From: Hyaloperonospora brassicae
Taxonomy: Eukaryota; Oomycota; Peronosporomycetes; Peronosporales; Peronosporaceae
NCBI GenBank assembly: GCA_947650285.1
Contig: CANTFL010001216.1
Span: forward strand, 1-64,000
Length of the DNA: 64,000 bases
Direction: 5' to 3'
Shown here piece by piece: positions 1 to 11,000 of the stretch. Every line of letters starts with the position of its first letter. Positions within the stretch are counted from its first letter, which is position 1. Both the position numbers and the translations under genes were made by a program. The notes beneath the pieces were generated by a model that saw only the letters and a list, made by a program, of their open reading frames with translations, made no database searches and was not told the DNA's origin.

Positions 1-1250
1 TTTACTCTGTACTTGACTTACGCATGGACTCACTATGCTGAGAGGTCAGGGACGCTTGATCTTGATAGTCCGGGTCGGCCGATGGATGACCAGGTCGGCC
101 CTTGGGTGACCGAGGTCGCCTTGATCGGCCGTACCCACCAAAGGGTGATCAGGTCGGCCCTTGGGTGACCGAGGTCGCCTTGATCGGCCGTACCCACCAA
201 AGGGTGACCAGGTCGGCACTTGGGCGGCCGAGGTCGTCTTGATCGGCCGTACCCACCAAAGGGTGACCAGGTCGGCCCTTGGGTGACCGAGGTCGCCTTG
301 ATCGGCCGTGCCCACCAAAGGGTGACCAGGTCGGCCGATGGGTGACAGAGGCCGCCTTGGTCGGCCGTACCTACCGACGAGTGGCCCGGTCGACCGACGA
401 GTGGTTGAGAACGATCCGCATTGGTGCCGCTCTCAACGGCTGGAACCCAACGGCCGCTTCTCCTCTGTGGCTCCTTGGCCTCCAGTCCCTTTCCGATCGC
501 GAGGCCCCTGTCCCTCCGGTCCATCCCTCCTTGAGTCTACCCTTTCCAGAAAGTTCGCTTTACCACATAGTCATAGGTTTGGATTAGGTTCGTTGACATT
601 AAACAGAGTTGAATTTGCAGCGAAAGACACGCGTCGACTTCTCCCGGGCAGGAAATCTGGCCTCCCGTTGAATAGAGGCGGGCCTGTGTCGATACAAACT
701 TCGCCTTTGAATTGTTTGGCCAGGCGGAACATCATTTATCCCCCCCAACTGCGATCCGACGCAGGGAACCCAACGGTTCAGATTCAAGATCGCGAGACGG
801 ATCAAGTGTCCAGAAGACTAGCGGATCAAGCATCACCTTTAGATACAGACGACTCTGGAAGAGCGCCCAAGTATACACGCGATCGAGTGAAGAATTTTCA
901 CTCTATCCACCCCACGTTTGGCCGAGTGAAGAATTTCCACCCGATCAGCCCCTATCCCCAAAACGGTCAAGTTCAGCTTCAACTCAAGTCCACCAAGAAG
1001 AGTGCGACCCGCCCCACCGACGGGTACACAAGGTGAGCAAGAAGACACAGAGAACGGAATCGAGGTACCCCCTCATTTGGTCGGTCGTCCGGTCGCCATT
1101 GAAGAGTCGGGATCACGAAGAATTGGTGATTACCACTCCACCACATCATTACAATCTACTGACAAACTTATATATTCGACCGTGCTCTACTAGAGGTCAC
1201 TCAAATAGGAGTAGCTTTCACGCGTGGCGCAAAAGCTGTCACCATCATCG
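1..1250. other. GC-rich non-genic flank with minisatellite
   Basis: This stretch is clearly more GC-rich than the DNA after it. The left part is a 59-bp tandem repeat (entered separately). The rest, about 400-1250, has open frames on both strands but no domain I recognise, and the frames look like by-products of base composition. Between about 1250 and 1314 the sequence resembles the leader just outside the LTR at 3379 (compare 3320-3376), so the right edge belongs to a minus-strand LTR element. The remainder may be leader of that element or unrelated DNA joined to it. Confidence 0.4.
62..405. repeat. 59-bp minisatellite, five full units plus a decayed one
   Basis: Units begin at 62, 121, 180, 239, 298 and 357, each starting TTGATCGGCC or a close variant, and the spacing is exactly 59 bp. 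The first and last units are the most diverged and the middle ones are nearly identical. Because 59 is not a multiple of 3, any reading frame through the array shifts each unit, which creates repetitive pseudo-ORFs on both strands. Confidence 0.9.
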
Positions 1251-1296
1251 TTCAACATGATCATGTTATGCGAGATCGATTTGGTCCTTAGGAGGA

Positions 1297-1312
1297 CGAC
1301 AAAGTGCTGCCA
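1297..1312 (-). promoter_or_regulatory. primer-binding-site-like motif next to LTR
   Basis: On the minus strand the LTR ends ATTACA, and two bases later comes TGGCAGCACTTTGTCG. This is the position and TGG start expected of a tRNA primer-binding site of an LTR retrotransposon. Close variants occur at 3359-3376, 19670, 38423 and 39063 in this window. Confidence 0.55.
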
Positions 1313-1314
1313 GG

Positions 1315-1913
1315 TGTAATTGGGCTCGTATGTAATGGGGCAACTAATTTTATTGAGTAGTTGTAGGGTTCATTGCATACTTCCATATAGTTTGGTATAG
1401 GCAGTGTCCGAATAGCGGATACTGCGCGTCTATATATTATCGGCTTATTATTGGGGTGTCATACCCAATAATTAGTCAATAATAAGTAGGTCTATGTTCC
1501 CATGCGCTAGGGAACGTATCCGCCCTTAGTGCGAATTCTAAAGAATAGCAAAAAATAACAGAGCTAATCAAGAGCGCTTCCTCACGCTCTTCTAGTGTAA
1601 GACGGTATCGCGTCCCTCACCCCGTTTCAGCGTAGCAAGTTCTCACTGACTGTAGTAAGAACTGATGCCCAGTTAGTTTGGCGTACATATTTCATGGCGA
1701 CTTCTACTCACCGCCCATTGCGCGTGTAACATCCATTGGTTATCGATATAATGATATATCATCCAATGAGTTGACCCTTGGGTCACTGTAACAATACCAC
1801 TGAACTTAGTGAGATTGTAGTGATAATATTAGACCAAGTGCTCTTTATTATCATCATGTCAGCGATGGTAATATAATGTAACAGGCTCACCACGTTACAA
1901 TGCGCCTGTTACA
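1315..1913 (-). repeat. LTR of minus-strand Gypsy-type element (3' LTR of gag-only element)
   Basis: A 599-bp segment with LTR termini TGTAAC..TTACA when read on the minus strand. It shares internal landmarks with the LTRs at 3379 and 57764, notably a conserved CATTGCGCG block and a following palindrome-like TGATAT..ATATCA stretch. A primer-binding-like motif sits on its low-coordinate side and the end of a gag reading frame on its high side. It may therefore have served two tandem elements, or be the product of LTR-LTR recombination. Confidence 0.65.
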
Positions 1914-1999
1914 AGGCAACCCTTCATCGTCGAATGACGCTCTAAACGAACTTGATCCTACGACCTCTAGTGACTGGCGGCGAAAACAATTGTTTGTCT

Positions 2000-3238
2000 C
2001 CCCACAGTCGACAAGGGAACGAAGTAACAAATCTTTTGTCAGTTCATTAAAGGTAATGAGAGAAACCTCATCACAAGGTGCCGAGACACACACGACTGTG
2101 TTTTACTAAAAACGACTTTCGTCGAGAGACCTGCAAGTTCTCTTGACGTTGCTGGATCAGCACGGCGTTCCGCCCCTGCTAACCCCGACCGTATTTGATG
2201 TTTCGCCTCGTTGTTGCGATTTTTCAACAACTCGGACCCGCGTCTTGGAACCTTAATGACCGATTGATGGTCGATACGTACTTATGCAAGTAACACTGGG
2301 TTCGGGGTAGCACACTCATAGGCGGAGTGCCCTGTCTTTTGACAGCAATTGCATTTCTATAATCGTTTGTATCCTGGAGAGAGGGTACGATATCTCTCTA
2401 TGTAGCAGAGGTTAATTGGTTCTGGACCTCCGATTTCCTGTCGTCTCGCCGGAAGATAGGTATAATAACTAGTACGAGCCTGTATCAAAAAAACCTTCGT
2501 GTTCCGCGACTGAAATTGCTTGATCCAGTGGTTCCAATTTCAAGCGTAGCATGTGAAACTTGACGGGGCCATTCGTAATACCCTAGATGAACACAGAAAT
2601 CTGTGTGTGTTCATCTTTGGGGATGTCATTCATGCAACTCGACAGATGTCGTATTTGATGCGCGTAAGCGTGCAAGTCGATCTTACCCCGTTTGAGTCCT
2701 AAAATCTCAGCAAGTGCCTGGAACTCGGCTCGTGGCGGCTCAAAATTTTATCTAAGTCGGGGTTGAAGACTGCCAACGACCCAAACAAATATGGGTCGTC
2801 GTGGAGCTTGAATTCTAAGGCCCAAGTATTCGTACGTCCAGCAAAATTAGACTGAGCGAATACAACTTGCATCTTGTCGTCGATGATACGATGTGCTCTT
2901 ATGTCGTCGTCCAAATCGACTGTCCATCTCACCAGGGAGTCTTTCTCGACTTCTCTGTCACTAATATATATTTAATCTTATAGGTACGAGTAGACGCATA
3001 CGCGTCGACCCGCCCACAACAGCATTAATTTCTGCTGTCTCAACAGCTCTATCTGTTGAGCACCGAATTCTATCATCTGCTTGAACTGTTGATAGCCTTG
3101 CTGATGAAGCAATGCTACCTTTTTTTCTTTCGCGACAAGTTCGTTTCGATGAAAATTTGCTAAATCGACATGTGGTTGGTCTCTGTCAAGAGCCTCCAAC
3201 ATGGCGCTAACGGCGGTTCCGCCACCGGAAATACTCAT
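2000..3238 (-). pseudogene. Decayed retrotransposon gag with zinc knuckle
   Basis: Reading the minus strand from 3238 in one frame gives a Gag-like protein interrupted by a few stops. There is an N-terminal part (2978-3238), a capsid-like part with the segment NFAGRTNTWALEFKLHDDPY (within 2699-2932), and a zinc knuckle at 2312-2353 with spacing C-x2-C-x4-H-x4-C (C-N-C-C..H..C). The frame then runs almost to the LTR at 1913. No protease, reverse transcriptase or integrase sequence lies between the two LTRs, which are only about 1.46 kb apart. Gag packages retrotransposon RNA into particles. A gag-only element would need enzymes from a relative to move. The stops show this copy is dead. Confidence 0.7.
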
Positions 3239-3358
3239 TCGTTCTACCGCACTCCATTTGACATCACCAAAATGGTTAAATCCTTCACGTGTGTCTTAAA
3301 AGCTTTCCTCAATTTCGAACATGTTCATGTTCGATGAGGACATCGTGGTCGTTGAAAA

Positions 3359-3376
3359 GACCACAAAGTGCTACCA
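3359..3376 (-). promoter_or_regulatory. primer-binding-site-like motif
   Basis: On the minus strand, TGGTAGCACTTTGTGGTC lies two bases beyond the LTR end (..GTTACA, 3379) and about 120 bp before the gag frame. This is the expected place for tRNA priming of reverse transcription. Confidence 0.6.
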
Positions 3377-3378
3377 GA

Positions 3379-3810
3379 TGTAACGGGGCACGCTCTTACC
3401 AACTACTGGTAGTCCCTTGCACGTCTTTCGATACAAGCGTGCGTTCTCCCGGAAGTCACGTACACGTGAGCGTTGATGAAGCGCGAGGAAGAAAGCCGGA
3501 CCGAGGATGCTAAGAGTAGGGGGAAAGTAGAATTGTATTATGTAGTTATGTTTCTTTTGATCAACATTCTTCGTCTTACTTTAACCATAATAGACTAAAG
3601 TATACAATGTCGATTACTCGCTTACCATACATTGCGCGCGTTTAGGAGCGATTGGTGATTCATTTGGTTGATAGCATGGCCTATATCAACCAAAAGGTAG
3701 AGCGGTCAAGTATATTACCCTGGAAGGTAATATTCCATCCAACTTTGCTTGGCCAGGTAATATTGATAAATATTGTCAACGAAGGCAATACACACATTGA
3801 TATATTATTC
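3379..3810 (-). repeat. 5' LTR of gag-only element, interrupted by a TIR transposon
   Basis: On the minus strand this LTR ends ..GCCCCGTTACA at 3379. It shares the CATTGCGCGCG block and the ATCAACCAA/TTGGTTGAT inverted pair with LTRs elsewhere in the window. Its upstream end is not seen, because the TIR element at 3811-5074 begins inside it. The remaining LTR start should lie just after 5074, but I could not place it with certainty. Confidence 0.6.
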
Positions 3811-5074
3811 GGAAAATGAAGAAAATGTCCCAGACAATTGGAAAATAATAAAAATGCCTCACGTCCTAATATACTCAAGTTAGTGTGGCACAAATAAAAT
3901 CACACGTTCCTAATCGTTTTCACTTACCATTTTACGGCCGTGATCAACCCCCGCCCAGTTCGGGAAGCCGTGGAGAGGGTTCTGCCGCGGGCGCGCTGCC
4001 CTTGCAGCCACCAGTTGCAGAACCCTCTCCGCGGCCCGGCCCCAAACAGGGCGGAGGTTGGTCACGGCCAGCCCCAGTCGGTCTGTGCCAATGTTGTTGA
4101 TAATGATGTTATCGCTTTTGGTATTGTTCTTTCAGTGTCTGTTGTTGATGTTGTTGCTGCTACTGGTGATGCTACTGCTGTTGTTGTTGCTGCTGCTGTT
4201 GTTTTCATTGTGGATGCTACCCTTGAGTTGTTTGAAGTGTGGGTGCATCATGATTCTCGACGTGATAGGCACTTCTCAAGAGTAGTGTGGTGGGCGCAGG
4301 ATATAGATGAAGTGAGCTTGGATGTTGTGCTGCTTCGCTACAAGATTCGTACATCAAATTTAGAGCCAGCATATTCCGACTCGCGTAATCGTATTAATAG
4401 CGTGGCGCCTTACAGCATATATCCTTATCAAGTTAATAACGAATGCAGAACGCCTGCGTGGGCGCGGGCAAACGTGACGTAAGTGGTGAATGAGCACTGT
4501 GTAGCGTCAGAGTATTGTCTGCGAAGACATCCGATACACTGCTAATATCAATCTGGCAATATGTTTGCCGGTGACGTCGCAGTTGATTCTTAAATACATC
4601 CTGATTGTTGGCATCTTGAAATATGACCTGGCAACTCAACTTGTTGTGACCATAAGATGCACCGAAGCTGCAGCAATTGTGTTTCTTTTTCACTATCTTT
4701 ACGGCCACCTCCTTCGCGATTAGTATCATTTAGGAGCATTCCTGCGTTTTGTGATAGGCAAGAGTACGTGTAGGATGACGATAATGGATTTAGAGAGTAA
4801 ACTTCTTCTCCAAAAACCAGTGTGTATCGATAGCAGCAGTGTGGACTTGCCCTTGTACTTCGATAGAGGCACGGTACGAGCTGGTAGCTATTTAGTATGT
4901 TACAATTAGGCATAAAAAGGCCAAAAATGTATATTTAACTCACTGCTACCTCGACTGCTGCAAACGTGCTGTCGAGCCTCTTCCGTAATACTAGGACGTG
5001 GGCATTTTTTTATTTTCCAATTATCTGAGGCATTTTTTTATTTTCGTGATTAAATGTGGCATTTTTTATTTTCC
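3811..5074. mobile_element. Non-autonomous TIR DNA transposon, copy 1
   Basis: A 1,264-bp element that begins GGAAAAT and ends ATTTTCC. Its terminal inverted repeats are about 90 bp and are built from repeated motifs of the type GGAAAATAAAAAAATGCC. Nearly the same sequence is present in inverted orientation at 17496-18835, including the short frames, the CAA/CAG-type microsatellite and the GC-rich palindrome. No intact transposase is visible. Flanking bases here do not give a clean target duplication (the best 9-mers match at about 6 of 9), but copy 2 has a supported 9-bp one, which suits a Mutator-like (MULE) family. That assignment is inference. Confidence 0.75.
3935..4069. repeat. GC-rich imperfect palindrome inside TIR transposon
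   Basis: The left arm (3935-3984, starting CGGCCGTGATCAACC and ending GGGTTCTGC) pairs with the right arm (4017-4069, starting GCAGAACCC and ending GGTCACGGCC) around a loop of about 32 bp. Pairing is roughly 80% by eye. The same structure is at 18547-18681 in the other copy. It is far more GC-rich than the rest of the element. Confidence 0.8.
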
Positions 5075-5616
5075 TAAATTACTATACCCATGACATGTTA
5101 AGAACTCACCCGCTAAAATGAGTATGTGATTGTGCTTGCAGTGCAGTGCAGAAGTTTGGGGTCAATCTGTCAATGATGCTCTCGTGCCCCCCCCCATTTC
5201 GTGTTCGTGGGCTCAAACGAGTCCAACCAAAACGATAGATGAAGCGACTATCATGTAAAATGCGCACGGTTCGGGTAATCAAGCGATTTTTTAAACTCCA
5301 CACTGTTTCTAACCTACTTGCTGCAGGTAATGTATTGATAAGATCGAGGAGTAGATATTTTCGGCACATAATTGTGTCACCAAAAAGATCATACGTCATA
5401 TCGCTGTATACTTACTGCCACCAGATCATCATAGTGTTGTGCATCCTGTGCATCTGAGACTTTGTAGAAGTATCGAAACCTCACTCGACATATCATTTTG
5501 TGGTGAAGCGCCTGATCATTCCTCGATCCCCCAGCAGACCTCAAGATTTACACTAAGCATCGTAATTGCCTGGCTGCCAGGAAAGAAGGTCAAAGGCCTG
5601 CCCTCTCGTCTTCGGC
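5075..5616. other. Intergenic region upstream of the acyltransferase gene
   Basis: No gene is supported here. The left part may contain the cut-off end of the LTR interrupted at 3810. The right part is the promoter and leader of the acyltransferase gene. TCATTTTG at 5493-5500, about 120 bp before the start codon, resembles the oomycete initiator element (TCA-TTT core); this is only a motif match. Confidence 0.35.
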
Positions 5617-7888
5617 ATGAAGTTCCATAACAAAGAGGTGCTTAATGATACGTGGACACAGTTCGTGGCGCTGTGCCTACTGCTCATGCTATCTGTTGAC
5701 TCGCTCAAGTACGTTCTGTCCTTCGCACCACATATGCATACACGTTGCATCCGACGTTGTATTAACGTGTTCCGCAACCCAACACTCTCTTTCTCTCTAT
5801 GCATACAGTCCCATTAAAGCGGTAAGCAAGTTTCTAGGTCTTCCGTCCTACTACTGGGGCCTGTTCGCAGTGAGCATGATGCTGGGTTTGCTGTTTCACA
5901 ACGCGGCCGATGTCGTCTACCGCTCTACACGTGTCTTTCTGAACAGCATCCTCAGTATCTCCTTCAAGAGCGTGGACCTCATTGGCCTGGACAACGTTCC
6001 CACTGAGGGTCCCGTCATCTTTACGGGCAATCATGCCAACCAGTTCGTGGACGGTCTCGTCGTCATGATGACTAGTCCTCGCAAGGTGGGCTTTATGATC
6101 GCCGAGAAGTCGTGGCACTTGCCTGTCGTGGGTCACTTGGCCCGCATCATGGGCTGCATCCCGGTAGTGCGTCCCCAAGACTCAGTGGCCGTGGGCGTGG
6201 GCAAGGTCAAGCTGACCAGTGGAGAAGCCGTGACTCCTGCGAGCTCGTCTAGCGGTGGTGCGAACAGCTGCAAGCCCCAATGGCTCGTACAGGGTGAAGG
6301 CACCAGCTTCACTAAGCAGATGGCGTCGGGCGACCAGATACGATATCGGGGAAAGAGTGTCCAGGACTCGGGCTCACCCGTTAAGGTTGTGGAGGTGTTG
6401 GACGACACGCACGTGTTGCTGAGCGCACCAATGAAGAAAGGTAATGGGGAACTGGTGCTGGAAAACACCGCGTTTGAACTCCTAAAGCGTGTAGACCAAT
6501 CTGTGACGTTCGCCAAGGTGTACGCGCACTTGAAGCGTGGAAACTGCATCGGTATATTTCCGGAAGGAGGTTCACATGACCGGACTGACCTGCTACCGCT
6601 CAAGGCTGGTGTTGCCGTCATGGCGCTTGGTGTAAAGGACAAGTATAACATCAACGTACCCGTGGTGCCTGTGGGCTTGAACTACTTTCGTGGACACCGC
6701 TTTCGTGGACGTGTGACGGTAGAGTTTGGCACCCCGATCACAGTGGACCAAGAGTTAATGAAGAAGTACGGGGAGGACAAACGTGTGGCATGTAACAGCT
6801 TTCTCCACCGTGTGGAGGAGAGCATGCGGTCGGTGATCGTGACGACACCAAGCTACGGTGTCATGCAGGAGGTTCTGACTGCCCGTCGTCTGTTCCAGCG
6901 CTCGGGCGTTCGTTTGTCCGCCAAGGAGACGCAGGATTTGAACCGTCGCTTTGCCGAGGGTTACAAGGTGCTGCGCGATGTGCCCGAAGCGCAAGAAGAT
7001 CTTGCAGTTCTGCGACACAAGTTAGACACATACTACAAGGCGCTGCAGAAGATGGGCCTCAAGGACCACCAAGTGCCCTACATCCCGTGGTGGACCATTC
7101 ATGACGTGCTGGGCTCGGCGTTGTATGGTCTGCTGATTCTTCTGCTGGCCTCCATTCCGTCATTTATTCTTAATGCACCTGTGGGTCTCCTGGCACGGTA
7201 CGTGGCTAACACAGCGCAGAAAAAAGCACTTGAGGGGTCCAAGGTGAAAGTGCTGGCGCGCGACGTGATACTCAGCAAGAAGATTCAGCTCTCGATCGTG
7301 GCTGTGCCGCTGCTGTGGTTCATGTACCTTGTTGCGGCTGTTGCCTTCACGGATTGGTATTGGTCGTCTATCATGCTGCTCATGGTATCGCTCCCTGTGT
7401 TCTCCTTCTTTGGAGTTCGCTCCGTAGAGGCAGGTATGATTGAGCTGAAGACGGTCCGGCCTCTGTTTTATCGCCTTCTGCCGACGTACAAGGCGACACA
7501 AGATGAGCTTCCACGCCAGCGCGCAGAGCTACAAAAGGAAGTGCGCGAGTTCGTCAAGAAGTACTCGTCACAGCTGGGAAAGTTAGCGGAGCCAAAAAAG
7601 CTCGACTGGAGCAATTACATGCACGAGCGCTCGTTGGTGCTTGCCGAGAAGGCCAACGATCAGGCTGAGTCCGTTGCACCGCCATCCTCGGCTCGCATTA
7701 AGGAAGAGGAAAGTTGCAGCGAGCTTCGCGAAGTCAAGGGCGAAATCGGCTCTCATGTGCCGACCATCACGCCATTTCACGACATCAGTATTCTGGGTAA
7801 GTCGGAGAAGTCGGTGGCTGACTTGGCGGGCCTTGAACGCTCCATGTCAGGTCCGCCGGGATACCAGGAGTTTGTCAAGCAGCGTTAA
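5617..7888 (+). CDS. Glycerol-3-phosphate / dihydroxyacetone-phosphate acyltransferase (yeast Gat1/Gat2 type)
   Basis: This membrane enzyme transfers an acyl chain from acyl-CoA to glycerol-3-phosphate (or DHAP), the first step of glycerolipid synthesis, normally at the ER. Two exons are proposed, 5617-5708 and 5809-7888, with a 100-bp intron (GTACGT..CAG), giving 723 aa. Without splicing the true N-terminus (MKFHNKEVLND) is lost. The acyltransferase motifs are clear. GNHANQFVDG has the catalytic His near residue 106 and the Asp after it. FPEGGSHDR lies near residue 283 and VPVVPVGLNYF follows. Hydrophobic segments occur at the N-terminus and in two clusters in the C-terminal half (7090-7210 and 7290-7430), and the tail is charged. 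NHxxQF(V)D and the long C-terminal region suit the fungal GPT2/SCT1 family better than plain bacterial PlsC. The gene converges on the acetyl-CoA carboxylase gene, with only 133 bp between stop codons. Confidence 0.88.
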
Positions 7889-8021
7889 GATCAAACAAAG
7901 ACACGTACTAGAGTCGCAGCTGGAACGAGGATCAGTCCAAGCCGTTTGAAGTCATTAAACAATACATTCATGACCAAACCAGTTTGTCTCTAACCCATCC
8001 CATGCGCGTCACCTGCACAAT

Positions 8022-11000
8022 CTACTTGTGGAAAATCGAACCACGACGCAGTGCAGCGATGGCCTCCTCGCGGTCCTTGTCATTCAGTAGATTCAGCACT
8101 TCCAGGATGCCTGCCACCGCAGCCTTGGGGTCCTTGCGGCCGATTTCGACGACCTGCGAGGCCATCTGCTCCTGGCGAAGATCAGCCACGCGTGAAGCGA
8201 TCCATTCCTTGTCACTCGACAGCCACAGAAGCACATCACAGTCATTGTGCGACCAAAGCTCGGACACCGACACATTCTGTTGACGAGGCACACGGCCACC
8301 GTTCACAGCCTCCGTGAACCAGCCCTTCAGAATGTGCTCGGCGCTGACGAACGTCGCAGAGCGGGGACCACCGGTACTGGCGGCCACAACCTGGCGGCGC
8401 AGCGAGAATTCCGCGAGTTGGCGCTTCAAACGCCAGTAGAAGAATTTCCGCGAGTTTGCCCAGGGTACAATTTGACGAATGCAGCCCACAGACCTCATGC
8501 GACCGGGCGTGTCGTGAAGATCACCGAACTCCGTGGCTACTTGCACATAGATCGGAAGTAACGTATCCTCACGGGCCTTGATTTCAGCCGCAATGTTAGC
8601 ACCCTCGGTCTCCTTCTTTGTCGGCGGCAGCTCGGCCAGACGGGCGGTGAGTAGCTTGAGCTTGTCATCAAGTCGATGCATGGTCTGCAAAAGCTGATTC
8701 TTGCGGTACTTAATTTCGATGAGACCAGCAGGCTCCAGCACGCCGCCACGACCCTGCGGGTCCGCGTACATCTCCATGACACCTTCATTGATGGTCGGAT
8801 CCACCACAGCCCAGGCGCCACCGCGCAGCTCAGCAAATGGCGGGATGTACACGAAGACGGGTTGCTCGTAGCCGACAAGACCGTCCACAATGGCAGCACC
8901 GAACTTCAGCACCTCGTCGAACATATCACGCTGACCACCGGAGAAACCACGCCAATTCGCCAATATAAAAAGCGGCAAGTCCTCGCCCTTGAAGTCTCTG
9001 ATGGCAGTAGCCGTCTTGTGAGCCGAGTCCGGGAACCACACCTGACCGGCCTGCTGCACCAGATTCTCTTGCGACGCAGGCGCCGCCGGGTCAGCCGGAA
9101 TGAGCTTTTCAGAAGTGCGAACCTCCGTGACCACCACGCCGCACGGAATGCCACCGAGACGGCCACGCCCGACAATCACACTCTTCGCCCAGCCGGCAAG
9201 CGTCTCACGGAACGAATCTTTGTCCATGAGTCCCGATACCCACGTACCCGTTACGTCGTCAATCTTACCCGCCAGTAGCGCACGCGGGTCGTACTGCGTA
9301 CCCTTGTCCTTGGGACAGAAATCCACCGTGCGCTCAAGCTCGTCCATTCCCGTCAAGTCACGTATAGGCAGCGGACCGCGGCGAACCGCCGGCACGAAGC
9401 TCAGCCATTCGAGAATCGAGTAGATGCCCGAAAGGTGGTTCTTCGACGTCAAGTGCGTCACACCATTGGTGTGCATGATCTTCACGCCGCCCAACTGGTC
9501 ATTCGAGGTGTACACTTCCTTGCCCATGAGCTTGTTAAGTGCTTGGTAACCCGTCAAAATGATCGGCGAGTGCGTAGCGTTTTGCACAGTGCGTTGGCCT
9601 AGTCGGACCAGGTAGGCGCCGATACCGACACTGCGCCCGCAGGCATACGTTAGTGTAAACACATCTTTGTAGGCACGCGCCGTTTCACCAGCAATTGTTC
9701 CGCTGCCGCGAAGGCACTCTACGCCCAGATCGACCTCGCGACCCACAATGTCCTTAAGCACGTAGCGTTCTTCGCCCGAGCTGGTGACCAGCAGCTCTGC
9801 GTTGACAGAGCCTTCGGACGACGCATTTTTGTAATCTTCAGCCGTGAGATACAGGTACTCGAAGCCCTTGGTTGGATTTGTGTCGTCTTTCCAGCAGATC
9901 CTGTACAAAGCCTTGATGGACTCGGCCATGCCGATACGAGCACCGGCGTTCGCAGAAAAGAAAAAGCGAGGAATACTTTTCGAGCGAGACAGCTTTGACG
10001 CCAAGTCAAACAGCGTGTCTTCGCGAGTACCGAAGGAGCCAGCCTTGAACGTGATGTCATTGGCAATAACGATGATTTCACGTCCGTCGTGAAACTCTGG
10101 AGTGTACAGCGTCAGCAGCCACGCCACCATGCCGATGTCATTCTGACCACGAGGGCGTGACGTCTCAGTGAGAGCCTTACCCGACGCATCGAGAATGAGC
10201 TCGCGCGCCTCCATGAGCAGGTTCGGAATGGTGATCTTCGCGCCGCCACCGCGAGTACGCTGCTGCACGTACTTTCGCCACTGACGTAGCAGATTGTACT
10301 CAATAAGCTCGAGGAAATCGTACACGTACACCGTATTGGACATCGCCTTTGCCATCTGCCGCTTCTTGTCGAACGGAAACACGACAGGGTACGGCGTCGT
10401 GACTGGCATTCCGTCGAGCTCACCGTGAGTCTCGTCACCAATGGAAGTAAAGATTGGCTCGTCGTGACCAGCAGCTTCGACATACGCCTGCACGCGAACC
10501 ACGTAGCCCGTAGGGTTCTCTGCCACGAGGCGAACAGGGATCGCTGTTGCTTCGCTGTTGAATCGCGCTATGATCTTCAGCTCTACTGTCGATACGCCCA
10601 GCTGTTCCAAGCGCTCGGCGTAGCGGTAGGCTAGAATGCGAATCACGCCCTCAAGGTACTGCGGGTCCACGATAGCCTGCGGCAGAATGTTCAGGTACAC
10701 GTGATTGTTCTTCGTCGATAGCGACGACTTCTTCACAAGAGGATTGGCCAGATTCACTTCTAGGGCGTTCAACGCGTCAACGAGTGAGCGCTCTGGGCCT
10801 GGGTAGGCGTCGTACTGCGAGCGAGAGCCACTTCCATCATGGTCAAGTTGACGCACGACAGCACGGACGAAGATGCGCTGGAAACGGTCGGTCACGATGT
10901 GCGCGTCAGATTCCTTTACCTTGGCCAGGTACAAGTGCACGTTCTTGTTCTCCGATGCCAACGGGGTGACGCTATAATTCTGGAGACGACGCAGTTCCAG

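Noticed and set aside
62..405. Regular repeats resembling a CRISPR array
   Set aside because: The 59-bp units are contiguous without unique spacers, and the window is eukaryotic. It is a minisatellite.
338..1036. 232-codon plus-strand frame as a gene
   Set aside because: It starts inside the minisatellite, has no domain, and several overlapping frames of similar length exist on both strands in this GC-rich stretch.
3940..4482. 180-codon frame inside the TIR transposon as a transposase
   Set aside because: It is made of the palindrome and the triplet microsatellite, with a Val/Ala-rich artefact in the middle; no catalytic motif.
8676..9278. 200-codon plus-strand frame within the carboxylase gene
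   Set aside because: Shadow frame of a GC-rich coding region; the carboxylase on the other strand is complete.
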